64,000 nucleotides of DNA from Hydrogenophaga sp. (GTDB taxonomy: Bacteria; Pseudomonadota; Gammaproteobacteria; Burkholderiales; Burkholderiaceae_C), in NCBI GenBank assembly GCA_016790705.1, contig JAEUOT010000030.1, positions 78,322-142,321 on the forward strand. Direction: 5' to 3'. The stretch's first letter is position 1. Each line of letters opens with the position of its first letter. The translations under genes were made by a program, and so were the position numbers. Shown piece by piece: positions 16,833-26,094 of this stretch. Under the pieces are notes generated by a model. The model was not told the origin of the DNA, searched no databases, and worked only from the letters and a program-made list of their open reading frames with translations.

Positions 16833-18140
16833 TCAGTGTCCTCCTTCATTGCCGGCGGCCGGATTGCCGCCAGGCGTCTCCGACGCATCGCCGGCTCCGG
16901 CATATCGGCCGCCCGCCAGCAGGCTGCGCCAGTCCGCCTCCGCCAGCCAGTAGCGCAGCCGCGCCTGAGCCGCCTCGTCCAAAGCAGCCAGCCGCGCGCG
17001 TGCGCTGGCCAGCAGATCCCAGGTGCTCAGCAACATGCCGTTGTAGCGGCGCAGGGTGTCCTGTTCGGCGGCGCCCTGACGCGCCAGCAACTCGTCCTGC
17101 GCCAGCCGGGCCAGCGCGTACCGGGTCGTCAGCGCCGCTTGTGCCTCCCGGGTCTGGGAGCGGCGCGCGCCGATCGCCAGTTGCAGCGCCGCGCGCGCCT
17201 GGGCCGCGTGTTCGATGCGCTCGTTGCCGGCCAGGCGACGGTCGGCCACGAACGGCGGGTCTCCCGCAGCCGCTCCTGCGGCAGCCGCAGCACGCACCGC
17301 GTCGTCAACCGCCTGGTCCCAGGCGGCAAGGTCGGTCGCCGTGCCCGCGCGACGGGCCGATGCGCGCAGCGTGTCCAGCGATGGCCAACGGTCCAGGGCG
17401 AGGGCTTGCGCGCCAGGGTCTGTCGGCGCCTGGTCCGGCAACGGCGGCAGCCGGGCCGGCAGTCGCGCCGCCAGGGCGTCGACCTGGCTGTCCTCCACAT
17501 CGCCCATCAGCCTCACCAGGGATTCAAGGCGCACCCGCTGTTCCAGCCCAGACGACAACCAGGCCTGGTGGGCCCGCGTCTCCGTGAGCTGTTCGCGCAG
17601 CAGCCGGGCCTCGGACCAGTTGCCGGCCTGCACCATGCGCTGGGCCAGCTCGGCGCCGACCCGGGCGTTCTCCAGCACATCGGTGGCGTAGCGGTGCCGC
17701 TCGTTGGCCGCGACGGCTTCCAGCCATGCCGCCTGCACCTGGCGCACATGATCTGCCCATTGCGACCGCAGCCGGGCGCGCTCGACGCCGCCCATGTCGG
17801 GCCGGGACAGCAGCTCGGGTCGCCACCGCAGCGAGGCGCGCAGGACCTCGGCGGGCTGCAGCGGGTCGGTCGATGCGCCATGGCTGCCCTGTGGTCCGGG
17901 TTCGGGTACCTGACGCGCCTCCCAGCGCAGCAAGTCCATGTGTCCGCGGGGAAATTCGGCGACGAGGGCATTGGCCCTCTGCCAGGCTTTCAGCGCCAGC
18001 GCGTGTTCGCTCTCGGCTGCCGGCTGGGCCAGCGACGGTGCTGCGGCAAGCGACCCGAAGGCCAGCAGGCCGGCGAGCACCGCTGCCGTCCGCAGGCGCC
18101 CGTAGCGTCGCAGCGCAATGGACCGATGTCCATGTTTCAT
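16833..18140 (-). CDS. TolC-family-like outer membrane / periplasmic helical protein of the copper locus
   Basis: The 435-residue product begins at the ATG ending at 18140, which has AGGAG about 8 bases upstream, and has a signal peptide (cleavage near SLA). The mature protein is almost entirely alpha-helical and rich in Ala, Arg, Glu and Leu. Long heptad-like segments and an internal repeat-like layout resemble TolC-family efflux proteins, but the beta-strand signatures are weak and I see no clear motif. A copper-locus outer-membrane component is the most likely role. No RND pump or membrane-fusion gene is present in the window, so it may work alone or with distant partners. Confidence 0.6.
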   Translation of the reverse strand: MKHGHRSIALRRYGRLRTAAVLAGLLAFGSLAAAPSLAQPAAESEHALALKAWQRANALVAEFPRGHMDLLRWEARQVPEPGPQGSHGASTDPLQPAEVLRASLRWRPELLSRPDMGGVERARLRSQWADHVRQVQAAWLEAVAANERHRYATDVLENARVGAELAQRMVQAGNWSEARLLREQLTETRAHQAWLSSGLEQRVRLESLVRLMGDVEDSQVDALAARLPARLPPLPDQAPTDPGAQALALDRWPSLDTLRASARRAGTATDLAAWDQAVDDAVRAAAAAGAAAGDPPFVADRRLAGNERIEHAAQARAALQLAIGARRSQTREAQAALTTRYALARLAQDELLARQGAAEQDTLRRYNGMLLSTWDLLASARARLAALDEAAQARLRYWLAEADWRSLLAGGRYAGAGDASETPGGNPAAGNEGGH

Positions 18141-18218
18141 GAGGATCTCCTGAGTTTTCGCGATCAGCGTCGGCCAGCCGGCACAGGCAGGCGGCGGACG
18201 CACCAAGGCTGCGGAAGC

Positions 18219-18566
18219 TCAGGCGATGGGCGGGCGGTGGTCGAGTCCCAGCCAGACGTTGGCAAACCAGACCCGGGGCGCAGGCGCGGCGGCCATGAGG
18301 GGGGCGGGCACCGACAGCGCCGCGGGTGGCGCGGTGAGTGCGGGCCCGTGGCAGAGATCGCAGAGCTGATGACCGGCGTGGGAGCCGGTCGCGGGGTCGG
18401 CGGCGGGATCGGTGTGGGCGCTGACGGCGTCCGGGTGGCAGGGCGCCGCCTGAGCGATGGAGACCGGGGCCGGGTGTTCATCGCACAGGGCACCGAGCAT
18501 GACGCCGCCCGCCCATGCCCTCAAGGGCAACAGGAAGATCATCAGGATCAGGATCCAGCGGCGCAT
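18219..18566 (-). CDS. Small exported Cys/His-containing protein of a metal locus
   Basis: The 115-residue protein has an N-terminal hydrophobic signal (MRRWILILMIFLLPLRAWA) and a short mature part. The mature part has several His and Cys residues: LCDEHPAP, APCHPDAV, GSHAGHQLCDLCHG and a final LDHRPP. The CxxCH pair resembles a haem or metal site, but only one is present and the surroundings are Ala/Pro-rich. Such proteins are frequent beside CDF, Czc and copper genes and may be metal-binding accessories. No firm family is recognised; DUF2946 is a possibility. Confidence 0.65.
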   Translation of the reverse strand: MRRWILILMIFLLPLRAWAGGVMLGALCDEHPAPVSIAQAAPCHPDAVSAHTDPAADPATGSHAGHQLCDLCHGPALTAPPAALSVPAPLMAAAPAPRVWFANVWLGLDHRPPIA

Positions 18567-18602
18567 GTGCTCATGATACGTTGCCTTGGCAAAGGTTCCG
18601 GT

Positions 18603-19247
18603 TCAGTGGTGCTGCGGCTGGGGCGGTTGCAGTTCGCTCAGCGCATGCCGCACCACGGTCACCCCGGCAGAGAGCGCGAGCGCCGCCATGACGCCTGCCA
18701 CGACCAGGTCCGGCCAGGCGCTGCCGGTGCCGAATACGCCCAAGGCCGCCAGCATGACGGCGATGTTGGACAGGGCATCGTTGCGCGAACAGAGCCAGAC
18801 GCTGCGCATGTTGGCGTCGCCGCTGCGGTAGGCATACAGCAGGACGGCGACACCCGCGTTCACCGCCAGCGCCAGGGCACCGACCACGCCCATGGTCAGC
18901 GGCTCGGGCACGCTGCCCAGGTGAAGCACCCAGCCGGCCTTGGCGACCACGAACACGCCATACGCCGTCATGGACAGTCCCTTGACCAGGGCGGCGCGGC
19001 TGCGCCACACGCTGGCCATGCCCAGGACCGCCAGCGACAGGCCGTAGTTCGCAGCGTCGCCCGCGAAGTCCACGGCATCCGCCAGCAGCGAGACCGAACC
19101 GGCGTGCAAGCCGGCCGACAGCTCGACGACGAACATCAGTGCGTTGAGGACCAGCGCGATCCAGAGCGCACGGCGCCAGCCAGGGTGGCTCGCGCTTTCG
19201 CGGCCGTTCGATTCGATGGTGCAGTGGTCGTGGCAGTCACAGCTCAT
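18603..19247 (-). CDS. Cation diffusion facilitator (CDF) family metal exporter
   Basis: The 214-residue membrane protein begins with a Cys/His-rich cytoplasmic tail (MSCDCHDHC) and has five or six predicted membrane segments. Metal-site residues of CDF transporters are visible in SVSLLADAVDFAGDAANY and CSRNDALSNIAVML. It lacks the usual long C-terminal cytoplasmic domain and ends in PQPQHH, so it is a short CDF variant. It is divergently transcribed from the MerR-family gene. A MerR-type promoter (19284-19314) directs it, so expression should be metal-induced. An AGGAAG ribosome-binding site precedes the ATG. Confidence 0.87.
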   Translation of the reverse strand: MSCDCHDHCTIESNGRESASHPGWRRALWIALVLNALMFVVELSAGLHAGSVSLLADAVDFAGDAANYGLSLAVLGMASVWRSRAALVKGLSMTAYGVFVVAKAGWVLHLGSVPEPLTMGVVGALALAVNAGVAVLLYAYRSGDANMRSVWLCSRNDALSNIAVMLAALGVFGTGSAWPDLVVAGVMAALALSAGVTVVRHALSELQPPQPQHH

Positions 19248-19283
19248 GGGGACATTCTTCCTGAAGGATGGGTTTGTGCGAGG

Positions 19284-19314
19284 ATTGGAAACCCTAAAGC
19301 AACTTCAAGGTCAA
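19284..19314 (-). promoter_or_regulatory. MerR-type metal-responsive promoter/operator of the CDF gene
   Basis: On the minus strand, -35 TTGACC (19309-19314) and -10 TCCAAT (19284-19289) are separated by 19 bp, the overlong spacer typical of MerR-activated promoters. Between them lies the imperfect dyad ACCCTAAAG-CAA-CTTCAAGGT (19291-19311), which closely resembles CadR/PbrR/ZntR operators. It lies in the 86 bp between the divergent CDF and merR-family genes. Confidence 0.87.
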
Positions 19315-19333
19315 GCGCGTGCCATCGTCAGAC

Positions 19334-19786
19334 ATGAACGCCCCTCGATGGAAGATCGGTGAGGCCGCCCGGCTCAGCGGGGTGAGCGCCGCCAACATCC
19401 GTTACTACGAGCGCGAGGGATTGCTCGCGCCACAGATGCGTGCAGACAACGACTACCGGCTCTACGGCAGCGGCGATCTGCACCGGCTGCGTTTCATCCG
19501 GCTGTGCCGCGCGATGGACATGTCACTCGAAGAGGTCCGGGCCCTGCTGTCGCTGGATCTGGTCAGCAAGGCAGATTGCGCACGGGCTTGCGAAGTGCTG
19601 GACGACCACCTGGCGCATGTGCGCGAGCGGCTGGCGGAGTTGCGCGCGCTGGAGAAGGACCTGCGCAGTCTGCGCGACCGCTGTGACGGCGCCGGTGACC
19701 ACTGCCAGATCATCGAAGCCCTGCACGCGCGCGCCGATCAGGCGGTGCCTGCGCCCGGCGGCACCGGGCGGCGGCGCCACGTCTGA
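19334..19786 (+). CDS. MerR-family metal-responsive regulator, CadR/PbrR-like
   Basis: The 150-residue regulator has an N-terminal winged helix-turn-helix (WKIGEAARLSGVSAANIRYYE, NDYRLYG), a dimerisation coiled coil (about 80-118) and a C-terminal metal loop. Cysteines occur in SKADCARAC at the start of the dimerisation helix and in RCDGAGDHCQII. This is the arrangement of the Cd/Pb/Zn-sensing CadR/PbrR/ZntR group, with two Cys in the loop and one at the helix start. It is expected to activate the divergent CDF gene through the 19-bp-spacer promoter. Metal preference cannot be read from the sequence alone. Confidence 0.9.
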   Translation: MNAPRWKIGEAARLSGVSAANIRYYEREGLLAPQMRADNDYRLYGSGDLHRLRFIRLCRAMDMSLEEVRALLSLDLVSKADCARACEVLDDHLAHVRERLAELRALEKDLRSLRDRCDGAGDHCQIIEALHARADQAVPAPGGTGRRRHV

Positions 19787-19814
19787 CGCGCAGCCGTCCG
19801 ACCGGTGCGGGGAC

Positions 19815-20570
19815 TCAGTGCCCCAGGATCTTCGACAGGAAGTCCTTGCTGCGCTCGTTCTGCGGGTGGTTGAAGAACTCCTCGGGGGTGTTCTGCTCGA
19901 CCACCTGGCCCTGGTCCATGAAGATCACGCGATCGGCGACCGCCTTGGCAAAACCCATTTCGTGCGTCACGCACAACATGGTCATGCCCTGGTCGGCCAG
20001 GCCGATCATCACGTCCAGCACTTCCTTGATCATTTCCGGGTCGAGCGCCGAGGTCGGCTCGTCGAACAGCATGATCTTGGGCTTGAGGCACAGCGCACGG
20101 GCGATCGCCACGCGCTGCTGCTGACCGCCCGAGAGCTGCAGCGGGTACTTGTTGGCGTGTTCGGCGATGCGCACGCGTTCGAGCTGGGTCATGGCCTTCT
20201 CGATCGCCTCGTTGCGCGGCATCTTCGCGACCCAGGTTGGCGAGAGGATCAGGTTTTCCAGCACGGTCAGGTGCGGGAACAGGTTGAACTGCTGGAACAC
20301 CATGCCGACCTCGCGGCGCACCTTGTCGATGCCTTTGAGGTCATCACCGATCACGGTGCCGTCCACGGTCAGCTTGCCCTCCTGGTATTCCTCCAGCGCG
20401 TTGACGCAGCGGATCAGGGTCGACTTGCCGGAACCGGACGGACCGCAGATCACGACCTTTTCGCCCTTGGCGAAATCCAGGTTGATGTCACGCAGCACGT
20501 GATAGCCATTGCTGGCGTACCACTTGTTGACATTCTCGAAACGGATGATGGGAGCTTCTGCTTGGCTCAT
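19815..20570 (-). CDS. aapP: General amino-acid ABC transporter ATP-binding protein
   Basis: The 251-residue ATPase is of the polar amino-acid uptake group. Motifs are Walker [13 protein letters not shown], signature [15 protein letters not shown], Walker [15 protein letters not shown] and switch His in CVTHEMGFA. It is the last gene of the operon substrate-binding protein, permease 1, permease 2, ATPase, the order of the aapJQMP systems. It powers uptake of a broad range of L-amino acids. Confidence 0.93.
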   Translation of the reverse strand: MSQAEAPIIRFENVNKWYASNGYHVLRDINLDFAKGEKVVICGPSGSGKSTLIRCVNALEEYQEGKLTVDGTVIGDDLKGIDKVRREVGMVFQQFNLFPHLTVLENLILSPTWVAKMPRNEAIEKAMTQLERVRIAEHANKYPLQLSGGQQQRVAIARALCLKPKIMLFDEPTSALDPEMIKEVLDVMIGLADQGMTMLCVTHEMGFAKAVADRVIFMDQGQVVEQNTPEEFFNHPQNERSKDFLSKILGH

Positions 20571-20604
20571 GATGGGACTTTCGGAAAAGGTTTGCTGCGC
20601 TGCT

Positions 20605-21711
20605 TCAACGGGTCTTGCTGACGGCGGTGCGCTGCTCGACCCAGAGCGAGTAGCGCGACATCGTGAAACAGAAGACGAAATAGATCAGCGTGATGAAGAA
20701 GTAGGCCTCGAGCTTGAACGGCCGCCAGTCGGCGTCGGAGTTCAGCGCCAGTGCCAGCGCGCCGGTCAGTTCATACAGCGAGACGATGGTCACCAGCGAG
20801 GTGTCCTTGAACATGCCGATGAAGGTGTTCATCAGCGACGGCACCACCAGCGACAGCGCCTGCGGCAGCACGATCTTGCGTTGCGTCTGCCAGTAGGTCA
20901 GGCCCAGCGTCGCGGCCGCTTCAGTCTGCCCCTTGGGCAGGGCCTGCAGACCACCACGCACCACTTCGGCCATGTAGGCGGCGGAGAACAGCGTGATGCC
21001 GACCACGACGCGGATCAGCACGTCGATGCTCACGCCGTGCGGCATGAACAGCGGCAGCATGAACGAGGCCATGAACAGCACGGTGATCAGCGGCACGCCC
21101 CGGATCAGCTCGACGTAGAGGGTGCACAGCGTCCTGATCGCCGGCATCGTGGAGCGGCGCCCGAGCGCCACCAGAATCGACAGCGGGAACGCGAGCGTCA
21201 TCGAGATCACGGTCAGCATCACGGTCAGCGGCAGGCCGCCCCACTGGTCGGTCGGCACCTCGGTCAGGCCCAGCACACCGCCCTTCATGAGCGTGAAATA
21301 GACCACCAGCATCACCAGCCACATCACCGGCAGTGACCGGTTCCAGAAGCGTGGCATGCAGCTGGCTGCCACCACACCCAGCATCAGCGCCGTGGCAATC
21401 ACCGGGCGCCAGTGCTCGACCGCCGGGTAGCGGCCCATCACGATCTGGCGCCCTTTTTCGGCCACCACACCCCAGCAGGCGCCGACGCCGCGCGCGCTGT
21501 TGCAGGCCTCCAGATTGGCACCGAAGACCGCGTGCACCGCCGTCCAGCTCAGCGCGTGGTAGAGCGCCAGCGCGGCGACAGCGATCAGCGCCAGCGTCAT
21601 CAGGCTGTTGAGCGGGCCGGAGAACAGGTTGGTCTTGAGCCAGGCGGCGGTGCCGGTGCTGCGTCCGGGCATGGGCCGGGGCGAAATCGGCGTGAAAGTC
21701 GTTTGGTTCAT
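20605..21711 (-). CDS. aapM: Amino-acid ABC transporter permease (AapM type)
   Basis: The 368-residue inner-membrane protein begins at MNQTTF (ATG ending at 21711). It has an N-terminal tail, about eight hydrophobic segments and the permease motif [23 protein letters not shown] with LPQAL after it, which contacts the ATPase. The region [15 protein letters not shown] is also typical. It pairs with the AapQ-like permease just upstream, 19 bp away. Confidence 0.92.
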   Translation of the reverse strand: MNQTTFTPISPRPMPGRSTGTAAWLKTNLFSGPLNSLMTLALIAVAALALYHALSWTAVHAVFGANLEACNSARGVGACWGVVAEKGRQIVMGRYPAVEHWRPVIATALMLGVVAASCMPRFWNRSLPVMWLVMLVVYFTLMKGGVLGLTEVPTDQWGGLPLTVMLTVISMTLAFPLSILVALGRRSTMPAIRTLCTLYVELIRGVPLITVLFMASFMLPLFMPHGVSIDVLIRVVVGITLFSAAYMAEVVRGGLQALPKGQTEAAATLGLTYWQTQRKIVLPQALSLVVPSLMNTFIGMFKDTSLVTIVSLYELTGALALALNSDADWRPFKLEAYFFITLIYFVFCFTMSRYSLWVEQRTAVSKTR

Positions 21712-21730
21712 CTGTGTGACTCCTTGGCGT

Positions 21731-22930
21731 TCAGCGTTCGCGGATGGCCGCACTGGCGTTGAACCAGTTCATCAGCGCCGAGGTGATCAAGGACAGCGTC
21801 AGATACACCGCCATCACGATCGACAGCGCCTCGATGGCACGGCCGGTCTGGTTCAGCGTGGTGTTGGCGATCGACACCAGTTCGGGGTAGCCGATGGCCA
21901 CCGCCAGCGAGGAGTTCTTGGTCAGGTTCAGGTACTGGCTGGTCAGCGGCGGAATGATCACGCGCAGCGCCTGGGGCAGCACGACCAGCCGCATCGACTG
22001 GCGCTTGGTCAGGCCCAGCGAGGCAGAGGCCTCATGCTGACCCAGCGAGACCGAGGCAATGCCCGAGCGCACGATTTCGGCGATGAAGGACGCGGTGTAG
22101 AACACCAGGCCGATCAGCAGCGCCATGAATTCGGGCGTGACCGCTGCGCCGTTCTCGATCTGGAAATCGCCCCGCGCCGGCATGCTCCACTCGGAGGGCG
22201 CTCCGCCGAGCACCCAGCCGATCACCGAAAAACCGACGATCAGGCCCAGGTTGACCAGCAGCACCGGGCGCTGTTTGCCCGTCAGGTCGAAGTGGCGCCG
22301 AGCCATGCGGCTGTAGCCCCAGGCGGCGAACACGCCCGCCACCAGTCCGGCCAGCGCGAGCGTCTGGCCCCATTGCCACACGGGCCAAGGGAAGGAGAAA
22401 CCGTTCTTGCTCAGGAAGAAGTGCCCCGCCTGCCAGGCGTCTTCATAGGCGGGCAGCACCTCGGTGAACACGATGTACCAGATGAGCAGTTGCAGGTACA
22501 CCGGCACGTTGCGGAAGAACTCCACGTACCAGTAGCAGATCTTGCGCAGCAGGTAGTTGCCGGAAAAGCGTCCGACGCCGACGAGGGTGCCCAGCAGGGT
22601 CGCCAGCACGATCCCGATGATCGCCACCTTGAGCGTGTTGAGCAGGCCGATCGAAAACGCCGTCCAGTAGTTGCTCATCACGTCGTAGGGGATGAGCGAC
22701 TCGCTGACGTCGAAGCCGAAAGGCTCGTTGAGGAAGTCGTAGCCGCTCTGGATGCCACGCTCGCGCATGTTGGCGAGGGTGTTGCGCACCAGCAGGGCTA
22801 CGAACGCGACCACCGAAAGGATGGCCACGACTTGATAGAGGACGCCGCGACCCTCGCGGCTGTTCCAGGAGATTGATCGGCGCTTGCGACCGGGTTGCGG
22901 TCGGGCTTCAATCATCGGACGTGTGTTCAT
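21731..22930 (-). CDS. aapQ: Amino-acid ABC transporter permease (AapQ type)
   Basis: The 399-residue inner-membrane permease has a long periplasmic insertion between early helices, typical of AapQ, and the FFRNVPVYLQLLIWY and EIVRSGIASVSLGQHEASASLGL motifs. The latter is the EAA loop that docks on the ATPase. It is separated from the binding-protein gene by 105 bp that contain a strong terminator-like hairpin. Confidence 0.92.
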   Translation of the reverse strand: MNTRPMIEARPQPGRKRRSISWNSREGRGVLYQVVAILSVVAFVALLVRNTLANMRERGIQSGYDFLNEPFGFDVSESLIPYDVMSNYWTAFSIGLLNTLKVAIIGIVLATLLGTLVGVGRFSGNYLLRKICYWYVEFFRNVPVYLQLLIWYIVFTEVLPAYEDAWQAGHFFLSKNGFSFPWPVWQWGQTLALAGLVAGVFAAWGYSRMARRHFDLTGKQRPVLLVNLGLIVGFSVIGWVLGGAPSEWSMPARGDFQIENGAAVTPEFMALLIGLVFYTASFIAEIVRSGIASVSLGQHEASASLGLTKRQSMRLVVLPQALRVIIPPLTSQYLNLTKNSSLAVAIGYPELVSIANTTLNQTGRAIEALSIVMAVYLTLSLITSALMNWFNASAAIRER

Positions 22931-22955
22931 GACGTCGGTCCAGATTCACGGGCAT

Positions 22956-23007
22956 AAAAAAAACGGCACAAGCACCTGGGGAATTCCTTCCACAGGCCAC
23001 TTGTGCC
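22956..23007 (-). terminator. Intra-operon terminator/attenuator between aapJ-like and aapQ-like genes
   Basis: On the minus strand, GGCACAAG (23000-23007) pairs with CTTGTGCC (22965-22972). An inner CCTG/CAGG pairing extends the stem, and eight T follow (22956-22963). It begins 28 bp after the binding-protein stop and lies before the permease start. It should terminate most transcripts, giving the binding protein in excess over the membrane subunits. Confidence 0.85.
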
Positions 23008-23035
23008 AGTGTCGATCAACGCTGAGAGAAAACGA

Positions 23036-24064
23036 TCAGCGCAGCGGCGGGGCGTACAGGAAACCGCCCTGGCTCCACAGCGCGTTCTTGCCGCGCGGCA
23101 GGTTCAGCGGGGTCTTGGGACCGACGTTGCGTTCGAAGATCTCGCCGTAGTTGCCGACGGCCTTGATCGAGCGGGCCAGCCACTCCTTGTCCAGGCCCAG
23201 CAGCTTGCCCAGGTCCTCGGTGGAGCCCAGCATGCGGCCGATCTGCGGGTCGGTGCTCTTCTTCATCTCTTCCACGTTGGCGGCGGTGATGCCGTACTCT
23301 TCGGCCTCGATCAGGCCGTTGAGCACCCATTTGGTGATCGCGAACCACTCGTCGTCGCCACGGCGCACCATCGGGCCCAGCGGTTCCTTGGAGATCAGCT
23401 CGGGCAGGATCACGTGGGCCGACGGGTCCTTGGCTTCCTTGGCGCGGGTCGAGGCCAGACCGGAGGCATCGGTCGTGTAGGCCTGGCAGCGGCCGGAGAA
23501 GTAGGCGCCGGTGGAGGCTTCCAGCTTCTCGAACACCACGGGTTTGATGTTGAGCTTGTTGGCGCGCGAGTAGTCGGTCAGGTTCTTCTCGGTGGTCGTG
23601 CCGGACTGCACGCAGACCGTGGCGCCCTTGAGCTGCTTGGCGCTGGTGATCTTGCCCTTGGGCACCAGGAAGCCCTGGCCGTCGTAGTAGTTCACGCCCA
23701 CGAAGTTCAGGCCCAGCGAGGCGTCGCGGGTGAGTGTGTTGGTGGTGTTGCGCGAGAGCACGTCGACTTCACCGGACTGCAGGGCGGTGAAGCGCTGCTG
23801 CGCGTTCAGCGGGACCCACTTGACCTTGGTCGCATCGCCCAGCACCGCAGCGGCCACTGCCTTGCAGTAGTCGGCGTCCAGGCCGGTCCAGTTGCCGCTG
23901 GCGTCCGCTTGCGAGAAGCCGGCCAGGCCGGTGTTGACGCCGCAGATGACCTGACCACGGCTCTTGATGGCGTCCAAGGTCTTGCCGGCGTGCGCGGGCA
24001 GGCTGGTCAGGGCGGCCACGGCACCCAGGGACATCACGGCCAGTTTCAGGGAATTCAATTTCAT
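23036..24064 (-). CDS. aapJ: Amino-acid ABC transporter periplasmic substrate-binding protein
   Basis: The 342-residue protein has a signal peptide (MKLNSLKLAVMSLGAVAALTSL, cleavage after AHA) and the family-3 solute-binding fold: TLDAIKSRGQVICGVNTGLAGFS, WTGLDADYCKAVAAAVLGD, RFTALQSGEVDVLSRNTTNT. It captures polar or general L-amino acids for the AapQMP complex. It is the first gene of the operon. Confidence 0.93.
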   Translation of the reverse strand: MKLNSLKLAVMSLGAVAALTSLPAHAGKTLDAIKSRGQVICGVNTGLAGFSQADASGNWTGLDADYCKAVAAAVLGDATKVKWVPLNAQQRFTALQSGEVDVLSRNTTNTLTRDASLGLNFVGVNYYDGQGFLVPKGKITSAKQLKGATVCVQSGTTTEKNLTDYSRANKLNIKPVVFEKLEASTGAYFSGRCQAYTTDASGLASTRAKEAKDPSAHVILPELISKEPLGPMVRRGDDEWFAITKWVLNGLIEAEEYGITAANVEEMKKSTDPQIGRMLGSTEDLGKLLGLDKEWLARSIKAVGNYGEIFERNVGPKTPLNLPRGKNALWSQGGFLYAPPLR

Positions 24065-24374
24065 CGGTCACTCCGTTTGTGAGGAAGTTGTGAGCTGCCA
24101 GGGTCGGTACGCACCAGATCGGCGCAACCTGCACCCGCCGAACGAATGTATTACCGCCCGGCTGGCCGGGACATCGGGGTTTACGTGGGAAAACTATGCG
24201 AAGAATGTATGAGCGCATGGTTTGCCGTTGTGGCCCCGGTCCGTGCCCATGGTACCAGCAGGTTCCATGCCAGCCGAGCCCGCGCAGGCCGTCCCGGCAG
24301 CGACATCGGTGCTTTCCTTTTTGCAGCGCACAACCGTATGCTTCGGACGAAAAGACGTATCAGGAGACAAGTCC
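24065..24374. other. Intergenic region (310 bp) between aapJ-like gene and acyl-CoA ligase gene
   Basis: The two genes are divergent, so both promoters should lie here. AT-richer stretches occur around 24185-24210 and 24310-24360, but I see no convincing -35/-10 pair or known operator. The ribosome-binding site AGGAG of the ligase is at 24362-24366. No coding sequence is supported. Confidence 0.5.
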
Positions 24375-26084
24375 ATGCTGACCTCGACCGACACCGGTGC
24401 GGCTGTCGCTGCGCTGCGCCCGCATCACCGTTTCTGGCCGCGGCGTCTGCCGCATGCCATCACCCCGCCCGCCACCTCGCTCTGGTTCAATCTTGCGGTC
24501 AGTGCCCGGCGCTACCCGGACAAGCCGGCGCTGGTGTTTTTCGACCGGACAGTCTCCTACCGCGAGCTGCACGACCAGGCCGAGCGCCTGGCGGCTCACC
24601 TGCACGCCCGTGGCGTCCGGTCTGGTGACCGGGTGATCCTCTTCATGCAGAACTGCCCCCAGTGGGTGGTGGCCCACTATGCGATCCTGCGCGCCAACGC
24701 CGTCGTGGTGCCGGTCAATCCGATGAACCGGGCGGAGGAGCTCAAGCACTACATCACCGATCCCGATGCGGCGGTGGCCATCTGCGCGGCCGATCTTGCC
24801 GGCGAGTTGCTGCAGGCCAATGCCGCGCTGCCCGAAGCGCAGCGCCTGCGCCATCTCGTCGTCGCCCACTATCAGGACGCCATCGGCCCCGCCGCCGATA
24901 TCCCGCCCGCGTGGACCGACTGGTTGACGACCCGGCACCCGGTGCCGTCGCTGGACGCAGGCAGCGTGGCCGACTGGTCCGAGGCCCTGGCCTGTGCCGA
25001 CGCCGCGCCCCCTCATGATCGCCAGCCGCACGACCTGTGCGTGTTGCCCTACACCAGTGGCACCACCGGTCTGCCCAAGGGCTGCATGCACACCCACGCG
25101 ACGCTGATGCACAACGCAGTCGCCTGCCAGCTCTGGACCATGGGCACACACGAGAACGTGTCCCTGGTGGTGGTGCCGATGTTTCACATCACCGGCATGG
25201 TGGTGGGCATGCACTCGGGTCTCTACACCGGCGCGACGCTGGTGCTGATGCCGCGCTGGGACCGGGAGCTGGCCGGCCGTCTGATCTCGAAGTGGAAGGT
25301 CACGCACTGGAGCAACATCCCGACCATGGTGATCGACCTGCTGGCCAGCCCGCGCTTCGATCAATACGACCTCTCCAGCCTGGTCTTCATCGGCGGTGGT
25401 GGCGCCGCCATGCCCCAGGCCGTGGCGCAGCGCCTGTTCGAGCAGTTCGGCCTGCGGTATGCCGAGGGCTATGGCCTGACGGAGACCGCGGCACCCTCGC
25501 ACAACAACCCGCCCGATGCCCCCAAGCAGCAATGTCTGGGCATCCCCTTCGTCAGTACCGACGCGCGCGTGATCGATCCCGACACCTTGCAGGAAATGCC
25601 GCAGGGCGAGGCCGGCGAGATCATCATTCGCGGTCCGTCGGTCTTCACGGGCTACTGGAAGCGGCCGGATGCAACCGAGGCCGCGTTCATCGAGTTCGAG
25701 GGCCGGACCTATTTCCGCTCGGGGGATCTGGGCCGGGTCGACGAGGATGGCTATTTCTTCATCACCGACCGCCTCAAACGCATGATCAACGCCAGCGGCT
25801 TCAAGGTCTGGCCGGCCGAGGTCGAGGCGCTGATGTTCAGGCATCCGGCCATCGCCGAGGCCTGTGTCATCAGCACCAAGGACGCCTATCGCGGCGAGAG
25901 CGTGAAGGCTGTCGTGGTGCTGCGCGATGCAGCCCGTGGCCAGACGAGCGAACAGGACATCATCGACTGGTGCCGCGAGAACATGGCTGTCTACAAGGCA
26001 CCCCGTGTGGTGCAGTTCGTCGACGCGCTGCCCAAGAGCGGCAGCGGCAAGGTGATGTGGCGCCTCCTGCAGGAGAAGGAGTAG
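24375..26084 (+). CDS. Long-chain-fatty-acid--CoA ligase family protein (AMP-binding)
   Basis: The 569-residue enzyme of the adenylate-forming superfamily activates a carboxylic acid with ATP and couples it to CoA. Visible motifs are YTSGTTGLPKG (P-loop, from about 226), EGYGLTETAAPSHNNP (A5), YFRSGDLGRVDEDGYFFITDRLKRMINASGFKVWP (A7/A8, split by the hinge Asp) and a C-terminal PKSGSGKVMWR with the catalytic Lys (A10). The ATG at 24375 has AGGAG 8 bases upstream. Chain length of the substrate is not determinable; long or medium chain acyl is most likely. Confidence 0.88.
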   Translation: MLTSTDTGAAVAALRPHHRFWPRRLPHAITPPATSLWFNLAVSARRYPDKPALVFFDRTVSYRELHDQAERLAAHLHARGVRSGDRVILFMQNCPQWVVAHYAILRANAVVVPVNPMNRAEELKHYITDPDAAVAICAADLAGELLQANAALPEAQRLRHLVVAHYQDAIGPAADIPPAWTDWLTTRHPVPSLDAGSVADWSEALACADAAPPHDRQPHDLCVLPYTSGTTGLPKGCMHTHATLMHNAVACQLWTMGTHENVSLVVVPMFHITGMVVGMHSGLYTGATLVLMPRWDRELAGRLISKWKVTHWSNIPTMVIDLLASPRFDQYDLSSLVFIGGGGAAMPQAVAQRLFEQFGLRYAEGYGLTETAAPSHNNPPDAPKQQCLGIPFVSTDARVIDPDTLQEMPQGEAGEIIIRGPSVFTGYWKRPDATEAAFIEFEGRTYFRSGDLGRVDEDGYFFITDRLKRMINASGFKVWPAEVEALMFRHPAIAEACVISTKDAYRGESVKAVVVLRDAARGQTSEQDIIDWCRENMAVYKAPRVVQFVDALPKSGSGKVMWRLLQEKE

Positions 26085-26094
26085 CCGCGGTCGC

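Noticed and set aside
16689-19337. 882-codon plus-strand frame across the copper genes
   Set aside because: Antisense to several recognisable genes, with no motifs of its own.
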